DNA of 64,000 nt from NCBI RefSeq assembly GCF_032062135.1, contig NC_092859.1:70336115-70400114 (forward strand), written 5' to 3'. The position numbers and the translations under genes were made by a program. The notes under the pieces were generated by a model. That model was not told where the DNA came from. It searched no databases and was given only the letters and a program-made list of their open reading frames with translations. Shown piece after piece: positions 12,585 through 25,117 of this stretch. This DNA is from Pyxicephalus adspersus. Taxonomy: Eukaryota; Chordata; Amphibia; Anura; Pyxicephalidae. Each line of letters begins with the position of its first letter. Within the stretch, counting starts at the first letter, position 1.

Positions 12585-14980
12585 CTGGAAACAAAATAAC
12601 TGATTACTATATGATTATTAGGCAGTTGTAATCACATTAAAGTGTTAATTAATTAATACAAATAAAACATATACTTAAAGGCATAGATTTAACCTCACAG
12701 CTCTCATTAGCATTAGGATACACTAAAAAAGACCCATATATAAAATAAAGAGTATTTCCCATGGAGTGTGGTCATTGGCAAGACCTCCATTTTTGTTTTT
12801 CTCACGCTGCAAACCAACTGCTGGCCTTTTATTACACAGCGCCTGGTGCACAAGTTTACTCGGAAAACCCACTTTTGTACGCATTGTCCATAGAATTGCA
12901 ACCACCTGCATTACATTTACAATGCTAACAATGGTATTACATCACATAATGTGACACCATAATGGCACACCACAATGTGAAGTTATTGTTCTGAAATACA
13001 CAGCACAATACTGAGCTTATGTTTAAAAATATACAACACAATGCAATTTATTCTGATCCACACTGCACAATAGAGAGCACATTTAAATAGACAGCACCAT
13101 AAAAAAACATCACTATGTAATATAAAAAGCACAATAAGAAGCCTATGTGAATACATACATAACAATACTCAATGTAATAACTGTTTCTAATGTGGTGACT
13201 TAACACTTTATACAGTTCATATGAGCAGTTCAAAACATCAAAAACTCATGGAATCCTGAAAATTAGGCAGGTAAAGTTGAATACAAATCATTGACATTTG
13301 CAATAAATAAACTGACTTTTTATAAAAATACTTTTTTGACGCCTTAAAATCCCCAGCTTTCAGCAACCATTGTACTCTATATGTTCAATGGGATGTAGCA
13401 TGAGTATAAAGTAAAGGATTCATTAAAAAGTTCAGATGTTGCTATGTGAAGCCAAAACTCAATATTTGCATATACCTAGGTCCTTAATTTGCATAAGGTA
13501 ACTTTATACATAGGGCAAGTTTATCCATGTTTTGCCATATACTCTGTTTGAACTTGCCTGAATTTCCTAATGGTGTAGCAAAACACACAATGAAAATACA
13601 GTAACCAAGATAAAAGAAAAAGCCTATTGTTTGTACCTAGTGGTCTATGGTTTTCCTGAAAAAGACAACCACTGTGATCTAATGTTGCAACACATAGAAA
13701 TATACCAAGAAGACATGCGTTAGATTTGCAGTAAGAAAGATGTGCATGTACAAGTTCTAGAACAGAAAGCTAAGCTAGAAATTCTTCCTTAAAGAACAAA
13801 AACAGAGACTATATTGGAATTTCTTTCTACTACAAGTACCAGCATGCTTAGTCATGCAGACCAGAATTCATCAATGACAAGGACATCTTATGATAACATT
13901 GAATGAAGGCAATTGAAAAGCTTTAAGATTGTGAGTTATAAATACACTTGTCTTTATATTTGAATACCTAGAAACCTCTCTTGTGGCATCTATTTCATAG
14001 TCATCGCTTGTCTATTTCAGAGCCTTAAAGCTATGGAACAATAGCAGATAGCTGGTGGATCAGCTAGCAAAATTGCTCCAGGTCTAACATAACATTCCTG
14101 GGTATAGATTGCTGTGACAGCGAACCAAACTGAAGTTCACTAAGAGGTTTAGATGTATTCATTTGAGCATTGCGATCTTAGGGCATGTTCTGGGTGAAAG
14201 CAGCCTATTCATGCTCACATTGGTTGATATCCAGACTTTCCACCAGAATTATATCTAGATAACCTTTTCAGACACTGCACAGACTTGCGCTGCCGCTCCT
14301 GGGTTTCCATCCGTAGATACGTTGTCCTGACCTGCTATTCCCTTAAGGGGCAAAACAGCAGATGAAGGTTATTCCTTCACCCTTTCCTCTCCTGATCACA
14401 ACCTGACAGCACTCGTCTTAAAATTCCTGCCAGATTATCACAGAACAATCGTAGAAAAATATAGAAATATTTTTAAATATTTGTGGAAACATATTGGGGA
14501 TGTCTATTATGATAGGTCTCAGATAGTAACTTCTTTTTATCAAACTGTATTGTGACCAATTATGCGAGTTTTTACAACTGGTAATCTGTCCATGTTTTAC
14601 AATCTGATTGAAGAATCTACTATGAATGTCCTCGTACATGATCCTAATGGGGGTGGGCTCATATAGGAGACATTGGGGTTGATTTACAGAAGAGGCTGTT
14701 TATTTGCCAAGATAATACTAAATAATTTGAACCTGCATTCACTTAAAAAAAAGGTAATAATTAGGTAATTAAAGTAAACAGAGCTTCACCCTATTTACTG
14801 GGATCAGTTAACTATTCATTTAAATCATGACACTGGTTTGAAGTCATTTGAAAATGTGTGTCTACATAAGTTTTTATGCTCTATGTTTGCCTGGGTTTTC
14901 CTTGAGCACTGGTTTTAATTCCGAACACACATAAAACATACTTGTATGTTATTTTGCTTTTCCCAAAAACATTTATTGAA
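12585..14980. other. non-coding, probable intron upstream of the ABLIM3-like exon
   Basis: No further exon recognised. A diverged short tandem repeat lies at 12955-13185 (separate entry). Open frames here are shadows in AT-rich DNA. The preceding ABLIM3 exon, expected to encode only a few residues, would be nearly impossible to see by eye. Confidence 0.45.
12955..13185. repeat. diverged minisatellite, about 30-35 base units
   Basis: Units of the form ATACACAGCACAATA...GAGC.TATGT recur about six times with heavy divergence, at roughly 12990, 13028, 13062, 13093, 13121 and 13150. The shared core is A-CAGCACAATA followed by a purine-rich step. It creates several overlapping open frames on the minus strand that do not look like genes. 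Confidence 0.5.
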
Positions 14981-14984
14981 TTTT

Positions 14985-15235
14985 TTTTTAGGGAGACATT
15001 AGGCTATGGCTGTGCCAGGGACACTATCTGCAGGGAATTTGCATGTTCTCCCCATGTTTGTGTGGGCTTACTCCAACATGATATTCTCAAACATAAAAAA
15101 AGAAGCAGTTAGGTTACCTGGCTTCCTCTTAAAAATTGGCCTTAGACTGTGTTCATGACAAGTAACTAAAGTAGGAAAATAGTCTGTAGTGTAGGGCTTT
15201 ATAAATAGAAGTTGCTGCTATAAAAGTATTGTTAT
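14985..15235 (+). mobile_element. decayed SINE-like element
   Basis: The stretch contains GCCAGGGACACTATCTGCAG, then TTTGCATGTTCTCCCCATGT, then GTTTGTGTGGGCTTACTCC, then GCAGTTAGGTTACCTGGCTT and CCTTAGACTGTGTTCATGAC. This order matches a tRNA-related SINE type I know from fish and amphibian genomes (central GCATGTTCTCCCC motif). It is degraded and lacks a clear polymerase III promoter at its 5' end. The exact family name is uncertain. Confidence 0.6.
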
Positions 15236-18200
15236 TTTAAGTCCATCATTGGAATTCATTAATTTTTTATGCGGTCTGGTGGGCCTTTGCAATATAAATC
15301 ATGTAACAGGAGTGCAACTTGCCTTACCAATCCTTGCTGTACATTATTTAAGATTTACTGATTATTGTAGGCAGTGATATTTCCTGGACAAAGTTTTACA
15401 CAATTAAATTGGAACTAAATTTCCATTTTTTAAAATGTGCAGTCAGTCAGGGCTTTATTGCAGAAAGAACAGGCGATGTCCCTTCTACAATAGGCAGTTA
15501 CCTACCTGCCTGATTGATCCTGTCGGTCAAAATCGCTGAGCTGCCCATTGGTTCCTGGGTTCCTATGGTCTCACTTGCAGGCATGAGGGGAGTTATATCA
15601 TCCTGGCCCGGATGATCAAATGGCTGAAGCAAGGAAAAAGATGGTGGCCCTTCCACAATGGACCATGGACAGGAAAGAATATACTGGGTTTAGTCCTGCT
15701 TTAAACCTGGGTCTAAAAAGACAATTAGACTATTTTATTTTTGCTATAGAGAGAAAAGAATTGACTGCATGGAAATATCCAGACAAAACATAAAATGTAT
15801 GATTTGCCAGTTTGCCTTTTTTGGGAATCAATTTGCTTATCCCTACTACTGTGAAATGTATTTGTGTACAATTATCTCATTAGCATCACATTGATTTTAG
15901 AGTGCTGTAAATGATGTTGCTGCCCATAAGTGGTTAAATCTCTCAGTAGGAAACAGATTAAATCCCCCATGTAGCCATAGTCTAAGAAAGTAGCACACAG
16001 TGTGATTAGGATTTGTTCACACTGCCCTGGATGCATATTACAGTAGTATCCAATGCAATGTGTTTTGGGTAGTTGTCTGTCCATGGCTAGACTGTTCTCA
16101 CCCTCATCAGAGGCCTACCAAAAGAAATCATGAAACCTGTAAACAGTGTTCTCCCTCCCAGGCTGCAACTTTCAACCCTCCAATCATAAATGTGAAGTGA
16201 GCCATTAAAAAGGAACAGAAACAGAGGACAAGTGAGTGATCAACAGTATAGCCTGTGGTCTACCTGCAGCTGCCCCCCCCCTACTTACCATCCCTTGATC
16301 TGCACTCTGCACATGATTTATTATTTAGCTCTGTAAAGCTGGAAAAGATACAGTTTCATCAGTGAAACTGAGTGATCCTGCAATCCTGGAATGGAATTCT
16401 TAAAAGGCATTTGCTATTTGTTAGCAAATGTTTTCAATCCTGGACTGGGTTTGTAGCACCCTAGGTTTACTAATGAATGTGTATCCTCTCCAGCCTTGTA
16501 GAGCTTTAATAGATCAGGCCCAGTGTCTCCGTGTGGGGGTGGCCATTTTGGTAGACGTATAACTCATGTTAAAACCTCCAGGGGGTATAAAATAGTAATC
16601 GGCATCATAGTGACATCAGCAAATATCACCTAAATCTCTTGAGACTAGAAGTCAGAGGCAGCAGCACCATAGTTCTGCACTGCAGATATACAGCTTTAAC
16701 GTTGTATACACAAATCTGCCTAAGCACCCTCTCACACCACAATTTGAATGGTTATGTTTAGGAGGACAACAAAAGGTACATTTTCATGACACTACTTAAT
16801 CACAATTACCATTTATTTGTTTTTTTCGTTCACTTGCTCTTTAAGATCCCATCTTTAGATGCAGCACTTGCAGGGCATTTGAACAGGGACAAAACTGATC
16901 CACAATGATGTGTAAAATCCTAAAAGATGCAGTGGTATGAAAAGGATATTGTAAATTAAAGTAAATGTATCTGCATTTTAATTTCTGCAGCTGCAAGTAC
17001 AAGTAAATAAATAAATCACAAACATGGAAAAAAAGAAAGGAACACAATTTAAAAAAAAAATTAAAGAATTTTGAAAAAAATAGGGGGTAAATCTTCCAAT
17101 GAGGAGCTGTAAGCAGCTTTTATGAGGCACAGATACGGAAAAAAACAAAAACCCTAACAGGGTTTTTTTTTCCATTCCATTCAAAATTAAAAGAAACCTT
17201 TAGTTTAAATTTAGTTACAAGTAAACTCGTTCCTTTCCCAACTTCAGGCCTACATATTCAGTGTCCTTTGCTCTTTACTTTGCTGCCCAGGCCTGGGAAA
17301 AAAGTTCTGTGTAAACTTCAAACTGAACAGTCAGAGCTTACAAAGGGCCATGGACTTGTTTCACGGTCCCATGTATAGGGTATTGGGTCGATGGAAAATA
17401 TTGAAAATTGCCTAAATTTGTGACACTGGAGAGAGAGACCAACATTACTTGAAAGTACTGGGTATTTATGCTGGGAGGCCACATAAAATGCTAAATAGCT
17501 GAAACAGGAAAGAGGCTTGCACTCCTGCAAGCTTTGCATTATGGCTCATGTGTGTAAATCACAAGACTGATTTATTTGTACTGCTTACCTGGAGTTCTAC
17601 TTGGGATGGGAAATCTCTTTAACAGGGAAGCAGACAAAAGACACAACTTTGTAGGTCGGTGTAAAGGTAGATCTTTTGACAGTGGCTTCATTGTCCCCTG
17701 CCCTAAAGACAACCGATCTTGTCTATAGACTAACATGTATAAAAAAAATGAAGAAAAGGGCAAACAGCTAGTTTGTCATTCCACTTTACTACACATAACT
17801 TCATTCATTGCCATATTTGTTTTGATTTCTTTGTATGTGCAGATTACTTGGGTTTTATAGACATCTGGTGTGTATAATACATAAAAATATCTAAATACAC
17901 AAACACTATATATATATCACACTAAAATGTGATTTATCTGGTTCAATTTATGAGCAAATAATATCACGTGTAAGTTCGAATAATGATGTTACCATGACAC
18001 CCATTTATTTTCTCATTTGGAAGCTGTAAGACAAAAGAAGGAATTCTTCTGACAGGAAGAATACAGCTTGCATTATGCATGCTCCTGGTCAGCCGTCTTC
18101 AATCAGCACGTGTTGTCTTTAAAAGCGTTACGCTGATTTGCACAATTTTCCCCGTCATTGCAAAAAACATGCAATTTAATCAGCTGCAATAGCTTTATAA

Positions 18201-19194
18201 ATATCCCTCATGTGAAATTTAAATCCACCCACTGAAGCATCACTTTGCATTTAAAGTGACTTAGAGTGAAAAATTCAAACTAGAATTGATTTTAATTCTT
18301 TATTTTCTTGTCTTGTTGTTTTTGGCCATTTAAATCTAGCTTCACGGGCAGTACCACCCATAATGAATAGTGTAATTTTGTTTGGCTGATGGAGAAGGGG
18401 AATCAAGTTGCCAGTTTCTCAATGTAAGGCTAAGTTCAGACAAGCAGTATTTTACCAATGTTTTTACTACTCCAAGTGCCTAGTGTCAAATCTAATTTTT
18501 GTAGGCAGTTGTTTTGCTATGCCTAGCAGAGTGTTGTTTTTTTTATTTTACAGGAACCACTTGGCAAAACCTTAATCCTGCCTTAAATGTTTCTTGACTT
18601 TGCAGGTAAAGTCTGGATAAAAATTCAAAATAAAAGTCCAACAGTCTACATTCCCTATCCACACAACCAGTGTCTACAAATTTTCAGATACACCTAACTG
18701 GAAATGTATATACATTGTAGCAACCTTTAATAAAACAAATATACATGTAAAAAAATATGTTTAACTGAATTGTTCCAGTAACTTATTAAAGCACACATTT
18801 AATAAATCAGATCCATAATAACAAAAAATTATTGAAAGTAAATGAATTACAAAAGGCAGCAGAATCAGAAATACTGTAATACCAAGACGATTACCGTGAC
18901 GAATTACATCTATAGGTTATCATGAGAGCTCTGAAACCTATAAAAAAAATCAATCCAATATACAAATATTAATTTATCTTGGGTAAACTGTGTACTTGCC
19001 CATGCCCTCCCAAATCCCACTACCGGTCCATCACTATTGATAGGTCCATTAATAAATAAGGAGGTTTGGCAAGGGGAAAAATTGGCATTGCCAACATCTA
19101 TCAGAAACAGCAATTTTCATATTGGAATGGGGCTTCAGGGGCTTATCAGGATGTTTCAAGGAATATGCAAGCACTAGTAGGGTATGCATTTTAA
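15236..19194. other. non-coding stretch with scattered repeat fragments
   Basis: No gene recognised. 15450-15720 looks like a dispersed repeat (it shares its GATGTCCCTTCT core with 955-1008). 16265-16275 is a short C run. 17142-17175 holds a small AAACCCT..AGGGTTT hairpin. The block 18000-18310 is less AT-biased and reads like unique sequence, so it could hold a conserved non-coding element, but I cannot test that. Confidence 0.4.
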
Positions 19195-19350
19195 TAATGC
19201 ATTGTTCTCCCCAGCCCCTTTTAGCTGGGCACACCACCGGTCACTTTTCGGTGACCACCTGGCTGTTTTTGGGTGGTTACCGAAGTGTTGGGTCACAATA
19301 CCCACCCTGTCACCTGCCTACAATTTCTTACCACCCAGCTTAAAAATATT
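19195..19350 (+). repeat. dispersed repeat of unknown class
   Basis: The block has internal complementarity: CCAGCCCCTTTTAGCTGGG folds on itself, CACCGGTCACTTTTCGGTG folds on itself, and CCACCTGGCTG.. pairs with GGGTGGTTACC. It ends near TACCACCCAGCTTAAAAATA. I have a memory of similar sequence in frog genomic DNA but cannot name a family. It ends about 45 bases before the mariner insertion. Confidence 0.45.
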
Positions 19351-19394
19351 CTGGGTTAAACACTTTAATGTATTTTAAAGCTTTAAGTTGGATA

Positions 19395-20660
19395 AGGACG
19401 AGGGGGTGCTGAGAAGTTCTTGGCTTTGCCCCCTTTCAGATGAAATAGAAAAATGAGTGTGGGGGCATATGACAGCCTAATATCTTAGTATGTAACTGTG
19501 CAAATATCGATTCTTAAAACTGTTTTTTCTTTTAGTGAGAAGCTGTGATAGCAGAGGCACAAGCAAGTTTCACGTCGTTGGAGTTACAAGCCGTCATGAA
19601 GTTATCGTTTCTCCAGGGAAAGTCAGCAAAGGACATTTACACTGAGATGTCACAAACACTGGGGGAAAAGTGTCATTCCTACAGCACTGTCAAAACCTGG
19701 ATATCTCGTTTCAAGACTGGGCATTTCAGAGTTGAAGATGAGTCCCGCAGTGGGCGCCCCCCAACTTCAACTGACCCGGAAACCTGCAATGCTGTCCATG
19801 AGGTAAATATCGAGGACCGGCAAAAAACCACAAAAAAGATAGCCCAGATAGTTGACATCTCACGGGAGCGTGTTGGGTTTGTTATCACCACTATCCTAGA
19901 CATGCGCAAGCTTTCAGTGAACTGGGTGCCAAAATGCTTGAACAGTGATCAGAAGAGGGAACGAGTTGAGCTGAAGCATCCAAAGCCGTTTTGGCCCATT
20001 TTGAAGCTGCACAGGACTTTTTGGCTAGCTTAGTGACTGAGGATGAAACCTGGCTCCACATCTATGATCCTGAAACCAAGGAACAGTCAAAGGACGAAGA
20101 AGTTCCGAACCCAGAAATCGGCCAAAAAAGTCATGGCGTCCGTGTTCTGGGACAAAGACGGTATTCTGTTGGTGGACTACCTACTCAGGGCTCCAGTATC
20201 ACCGGACAGTATTATGCTAACCTCCTGGACCAGCTGAAGGAGGCAATTAAGACGAAATGCCGTGGAAAGTTGACCAAAGGGACCTTTTTTTTGCAGGATA
20301 ATGCACCTGTGCATGCGTCCAATGTTGTGGCTGCCAAATTGAACACCCTGAGTTTCCAATTGGTCCACCATCCACCTCACTCACCTGACCTGGCCCCTTT
20401 GGACTATTATCTGTTCCCGAATTTGAAGAAACACCTGAAGGGGCAACGTTTTGAGGACTTTTTTGATGTCAAAGATGCTGCTGAGAGCTGGTTTGCGGCC
20501 CAACCAAATTACTTTTATTTGAACGGTTTAGAAAAGCTGCAATTACCCTGTACCAAGTGCATCAGTCTCAGGGGGGATTATGTTGAATAAATGTGTTTTT
20601 TCATAACTCTGGCTCTCTTCTTTCTAGGCAAAGCTAGGATCTTTTCAGCACCCCCTCGTA
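19395..20660 (+). mobile_element. mariner transposon, full-length but dead
   Basis: A cut-and-paste transposon of about 1.27 kb. The left end reads CGAGGGGGTGCTGAGAAG (19399-19416). The right end, read from the other strand, is CGAGGGGGTGCTGAAAAG, and both continue into an imperfect match up to GCTTTGCC, about 32 bases in all. TA dinucleotides flank both sides, as expected for a mariner target. Between the ends is a broken transposase with DD34D spacing. The plus strand is the coding strand. Confidence 0.9.
19545..20590 (+). pseudogene. mariner transposase (DD34D), broken by frameshifts
   Basis: The N-terminal part (19545 to about 19985) carries the paired-like DNA-binding region, including LSFLQGKSAKDIYTEM, SYSTVKTWISRFKTGHF and the linker DESRSGRPPT, then ISRERVGF and WVPKCLN. 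A one-base loss near 19985 shifts the frame. The catalytic part then follows: TEDETW with the first Asp at 20042-20044, FLQDNAPVHAS with the second at 20297-20299, and HSPDLAPLDYYLFPNLKKHL with the third at 20402-20404. There are exactly 34 residues between the last two, the mariner signature. A further pair of compensating shifts brackets about 20097-20190, where a KKFRTQKS...VFWDKDGILLVDYL stretch lies in the other frame. The stop is at 20588-20590. All three catalytic aspartates survive, but the frame does not, so no active enzyme is expected. Confidence 0.9.
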
Positions 20661-23600
20661 TATAATGTAATGTTTGCAAAGCTTTGCAGAAACCTCAGTA
20701 GAAGCTGCACATGGCTGGAATTATTACTGCTTTGTGTTTGCATGCTACAGATAATTATTCACTAAGACAATACCCAGAGTGAATTTTGTATTGTTCGTTC
20801 AAATTAAACTTGGCACTGACAGGGGAAAAATAATGCTGCTCTATCTAATTAGTAATGTGCTGCATATCCAGTGAGTGTTTTTATTTATTTATTTATTTTT
20901 TATGAAGGATTCTGTTTACATGTTTGACACTTTACTAATATAGCAAATGCCAGAAGCAACTAAGTCTCTGCTACAATGCTGTAGTGGCTCCTGCATAACC
21001 CTTTCACCTGCTGCTGCTGTCACATTAGAAAAGGCGCCGAGCAGCAGACTGAAAATGACATCACTCCATAGTTTAGTAAAAGATGTCAGCATTTACTCAT
21101 CAGGGTCTTGGACTGTCCTTGCCTGCACCAGTGTTAAAAAAGTGGCTACATTAAATTATGTAAATATTGCTAAATTATAAATTTTAAAGGATTTAAAGAA
21201 ATCTGTAATTCATGGTATTTAGGTTTAAGGCTTATCTCCATGCAAATATGTAAATATACAATGAAAAAATAAAAAAACACACTACATACAGATAAAATAC
21301 ACAAGGGTACTTTTTACCTGTCGAAGGAATATATATATATATATATATATATTATATAAGACAATCCTTTTATGTAAAGTAAAAGTCAATTCTATTTTTA
21401 AAGACACTAAAAGAAAAAAAAAAGTGAAAGCTCCTCCCCTTCTGTCTTTACTTCTGCAGACAGAAGGGGAGCACAAAGCCTCCTGCAATAGCTAGGTCAT
21501 GCATCCCAGGAGGCATCTGGCTGCTCCTTCAGGCATGCGTAGATGGGTGTTTTTTATTGCAATGAAGGAAAATACTTACCCCCCCCCCCCATTTAGGCTA
21601 TGTCACCCTATCTCGCACCTGCGCAGTGCAGGATCTGGTGATGTAGCCAAAAAAGAAAGAAGACGAAGGAAGATAGCAACGCCCCCGAAGCACAAGAAGG
21701 AGGACTTTTAAGCCGCATTATGAAACATTTATTTTCTTGGGTTTTAAAATTAAAATATGATGATAAAACCCAACTGCATAGTGTTGCATGTAGGTTTAGT
21801 TTATTTCTATTATCTTGTAAAGCAAAGTAGACATTGGTATCTGAATGAACCTTGATTCTCATGGATAGAGAAAAGAAAAAAAGCATGTGGATTTTCTGTA
21901 AATAAAGCTAAATTATTGGTAGGAAACACATTTAGTGACAAAGCTTAATTCAAGAGCTGTAATTGGACTAAAGCAACTAGATACACTTAGCAACATATTT
22001 TCATCTAATTACACAAAGGAAAAGTATATTTTGCAGACCTTTTTACTTAAAATATGTCTTCATTTCAGTCAATCATGCATTCAAGACCCATGTAAAAAGG
22101 ATCAGTAAAAGCTCATTACTGGTTAAATCTACAAACGTAAACAAGTATGAATTTTTACCTAATGGGAAGGAAAAGAAAAATAAAAAAAAGAAAGAAAAAG
22201 TAAACCACACACTTCGTACTTCTTGAGTAGTGATTCCAGCTACAACAAATGTAAATGAGGGTCTCATCTCTTGCCTTGATACTATTATGATGCACATAAA
22301 TGGCTGCTTCCATCAGTCCCTTCTTACATAAGTGCTCTGCTTTAAGACGGATTCCTACTTTAACTATAGATTCCTCCTGTCTCCTGGATAAAAAGGAAGC
22401 TTTTATATTCAGACTATCTTGTCATATCCACACAATAACTGGGACTCAATTCAATGTTTACGTTCCTTTTACATATGAGTGGGCAGCAATGTTGTCAACC
22501 ATTTAATTATGGACAGTTAGTAAAAAATGTTGACTGATTAAGGCTATCAGTGAAAATAAATATCTTTGAAAATACAGATTTGAGTTTCTGTTTCAGTATA
22601 ATCTAAGGACATTGTTTTTAAGTATGATAGAGGTTTGAATATTTGTGGTTTAGGGCCCCTACACACCTTTGACATACTTTATATATATACACACATAAAT
22701 ACATATATATTTAATTTAAATTGGACAATATTATTATTTGCATATTGCATATTAATGTGTGTTAAATTGTTGACTGCATTTTTTATGCAATTATCTGGAT
22801 CAAAATAAGAAAAAAAAATAGATTCCCAACACTTTTCGATCTATCATTACAAAGTGCTGTTTTTGGCAACTTTCTAATGTTTGAAGACACCATGCTAACA
22901 GACAGAATTCCTCTTTAATCGTAAATGTTTTCTGTTAACCGTCTAGATTTTTAGGATTTCTGCAAGTATTTGCAGCTTTTTTGAACACATCCTACATTGC
23001 AATATTTCTAACAAAACACAAATTGTGAGATTTGTTACCAAAATACACCTAAATGGTGCAGTATACTGTTTTTTTTTTCCGGTGGGTGACAACTTAATCC
23101 TCATTATTGGCATATTCCTGTAAGTACTCTTCATGTAATATTATGTTATAGTGTGGAGGTATGAGGTTTTCTATTTCTGCCTGTATTCCCGATGGAGAGA
23201 CTTGCACTTTGTCCTGTTGTCACCAGGGTCATAAGTGATGGGAAAATCCATAATATAAGCAGTCACAAGGACATGAATGGAAGGGAAATCTTCAAGTATT
23301 GGGCAAATATGCTGCAGAGTTGTCCCAGTAGCCAAGCGCAGGCTTGTATTATTCATCCTTTATATATTCAATGACCAAATCTGCAGGATCACAAGGAATG
23401 CCTCAATAGTTTTGCAACAGTCATTTCTGTATGTGCAGAAGGAAAAACTAAGGAAATATACTTATAAATAGAAAAGATTTGCACAGACCTTAATTTTATT
23501 GTCTTCCCCCAAGAATGTTTTCTATATCTGGCATTGTGGGGAAGCCCAAATATTATTACAAAATGTTTATAAGTTTAGTCCGGGTTTTTTTTTTCAGTTG

Positions 23601-24322
23601 AAGTTGCAGCTTCAAGTTTGGAGAACTTAGAGATAATATATACAAACTTTGCACTGTATATTAAAACCATTGGGGTTCTGTTCACCAAAACAGCCCATCC
23701 TGCAGAGTATTTGCCACACATCATTTTGTATTTGTAAACTAACAGCTCAACACATCAAGATTAAAATAGGTCCTTTAGATTGCCATCTGCTAAAGGATCA
23801 TTATCATACATTTACAAAAGACCTTTTTTTCCCCGGATATGCTAAGTGCTGAAAACTGATCACCCAGGCCTCTTATTCCTGCTTGAATCAGACAGGTTCT
23901 CAGGTATGCAGAACAATAATTTAGGTCTGATAAAGCACTTTGTGATCTACACCATGGTTATGAGAACTGGGAAGAGGAAAATTCCACTTATTTGCAATGA
24001 ACAAGCTATTGAGCGTCACAAAATTATATTAATATTTAGATTTTTCTTTGAAAATTCCTAAAGATCATGCTTATTGCTGAGCTTTATCATAGGTAGAAAT
24101 GTCTGTAAATGCAAGCAATAACTGTTAGGGTTAGCAGGTGGAATCACATACAAGAAACTTGCCAAAGGGAGTCTAAAGCTCAACCTTCTGGCTGGACAGA
24201 AGTACATATTACTCAAATGTAATCATACATTTTTACTAGAGGGTATGCATTTTCATTTGGTTCATATGCAATAAACTGCAAGGAACCCGTCAAATTTAGT
24301 ATTTTCCAATAGCTAATTTACT
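20661..24322. other. non-coding stretch
   Basis: No gene recognised. About 20700-20880 is unique-looking sequence with homeodomain-type ATTA cores (CTAATTAGTAATG near 20848). 20881-20902 is a (TTTA)n run. 21331-21355 is (AT)n. 21433-21470 is a hairpin (CTCCCCTTCTGTC with GACAGAAGGGGAG) inside a GC-richer repeat-like block that runs to about 21712. A poly-C run lies at 21580-21591. Open frames in this stretch show no known domain. Confidence 0.4.
21433..21470. repeat. perfect 13-base-stem hairpin
   Basis: CTCCCCTTCTGTC is followed 12 bases later by its exact inverted complement GACAGAAGGGGAG. It lies in a CpG-containing, repeat-like block (about 21420-21712), so it is probably the internal stem of a MITE rather than a regulatory terminator. 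Confidence 0.55.
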
Positions 24323-24339
24323 GTGGGGCCAAAATATTT

Positions 24340-25117
24340 CTCATTTGAACACCATCATAGTGGACTTAGCGTATATAAAACTGTTGAATTACAGAACAGC
24401 TTTAGCAGGAAGAAAGTCTCAGTATCACACAGCAATATAGGCTATCTACTTTCTAACCCCTTTACTGTCACCAAGAGTTTGCAATCTGACGATTTAACAC
24501 CTGGTAAATTCTTCTTGAAATGGAAGAGTTTGATATATTGCCTAAACACAAGTGGAGGGTTAATAGCTCATGGCATTGTATCTTCAATGAAGAAAAGAGG
24601 GGCTCTCTTACTGGATTATCAAATCTTGTTAGCTGCTATTTATGTTGATCCAATGAGCTGAATTTTGTTGAGCGATGACCTGACTGATACTGCAAAAAAG
24701 GTTGTCTATGATGTAGCAGTTCGCATGAAGGGATTACCTTCCTGAAACATCACCATTGAATGAAGCAATAAGCACTGGTAACTCAGGATCATCCTCTTCC
24801 AATGAAGAATTGGACTTTGATTCCTACATTGAAAAAATGGAACTTTCAACAGTAAAGCCACGTTGCATATGCGTGGAAGATAAATGACCAGAAAATGTCC
24901 AAATAAAGAGATTCTAGCAGGAGTTTTTAAAAGAATTAAAATAGGTAGAAAAGTATGATCGCTCATCGAAACTGACTGTAGAAGAAGCCATTCTTGTTTA
25001 TCCCAAGATTATTAGTGATGTGGCTAGAACCGTAACAGCAATGCCACCCACCCAAGTCAGTGTTGAAAGACTATTTTCAGCTCTAAAAATAATCAAGTCA
25101 AGAGCTTCTATGAAATG
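24340..25117 (+). pseudogene. hAT-superfamily transposase, C-terminal remnant
   Basis: The reading starts with DLTPGKFFLKWKSLIYCLN and LIAHGIVSSMKKRGALLLDY, then ILLAAIYVDPM. A stop interrupts, and ILLSDDLTDTAKKVVYDVAV and RMKGLP follow in the same frame. After a frameshift near 24740 comes an acidic linker. The end is the hAT dimerisation domain: AILVYPKIISDVARTVTAMP, then PTQVSVERLFSALKIIKS and RASMK (about 24990-25115). The N-terminal zinc finger and most of the catalytic core are missing. The in-frame TGA after DPMS may come from a CpG-decayed CGA arginine codon. hAT proteins excise and reinsert DNA with 8-base duplications; this copy cannot. It ends abruptly where the oppositely oriented IS630-like remnant begins. 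Confidence 0.82.

Noticed and set aside
15140..15160. Minus-strand ATG AAC ACA that resembles the expected first codons of ABLIM3 upstream of the LIM exon
   Set aside because: It falls inside a SINE-like repeat, has a poor donor site, and three codons are too little to support an exon.
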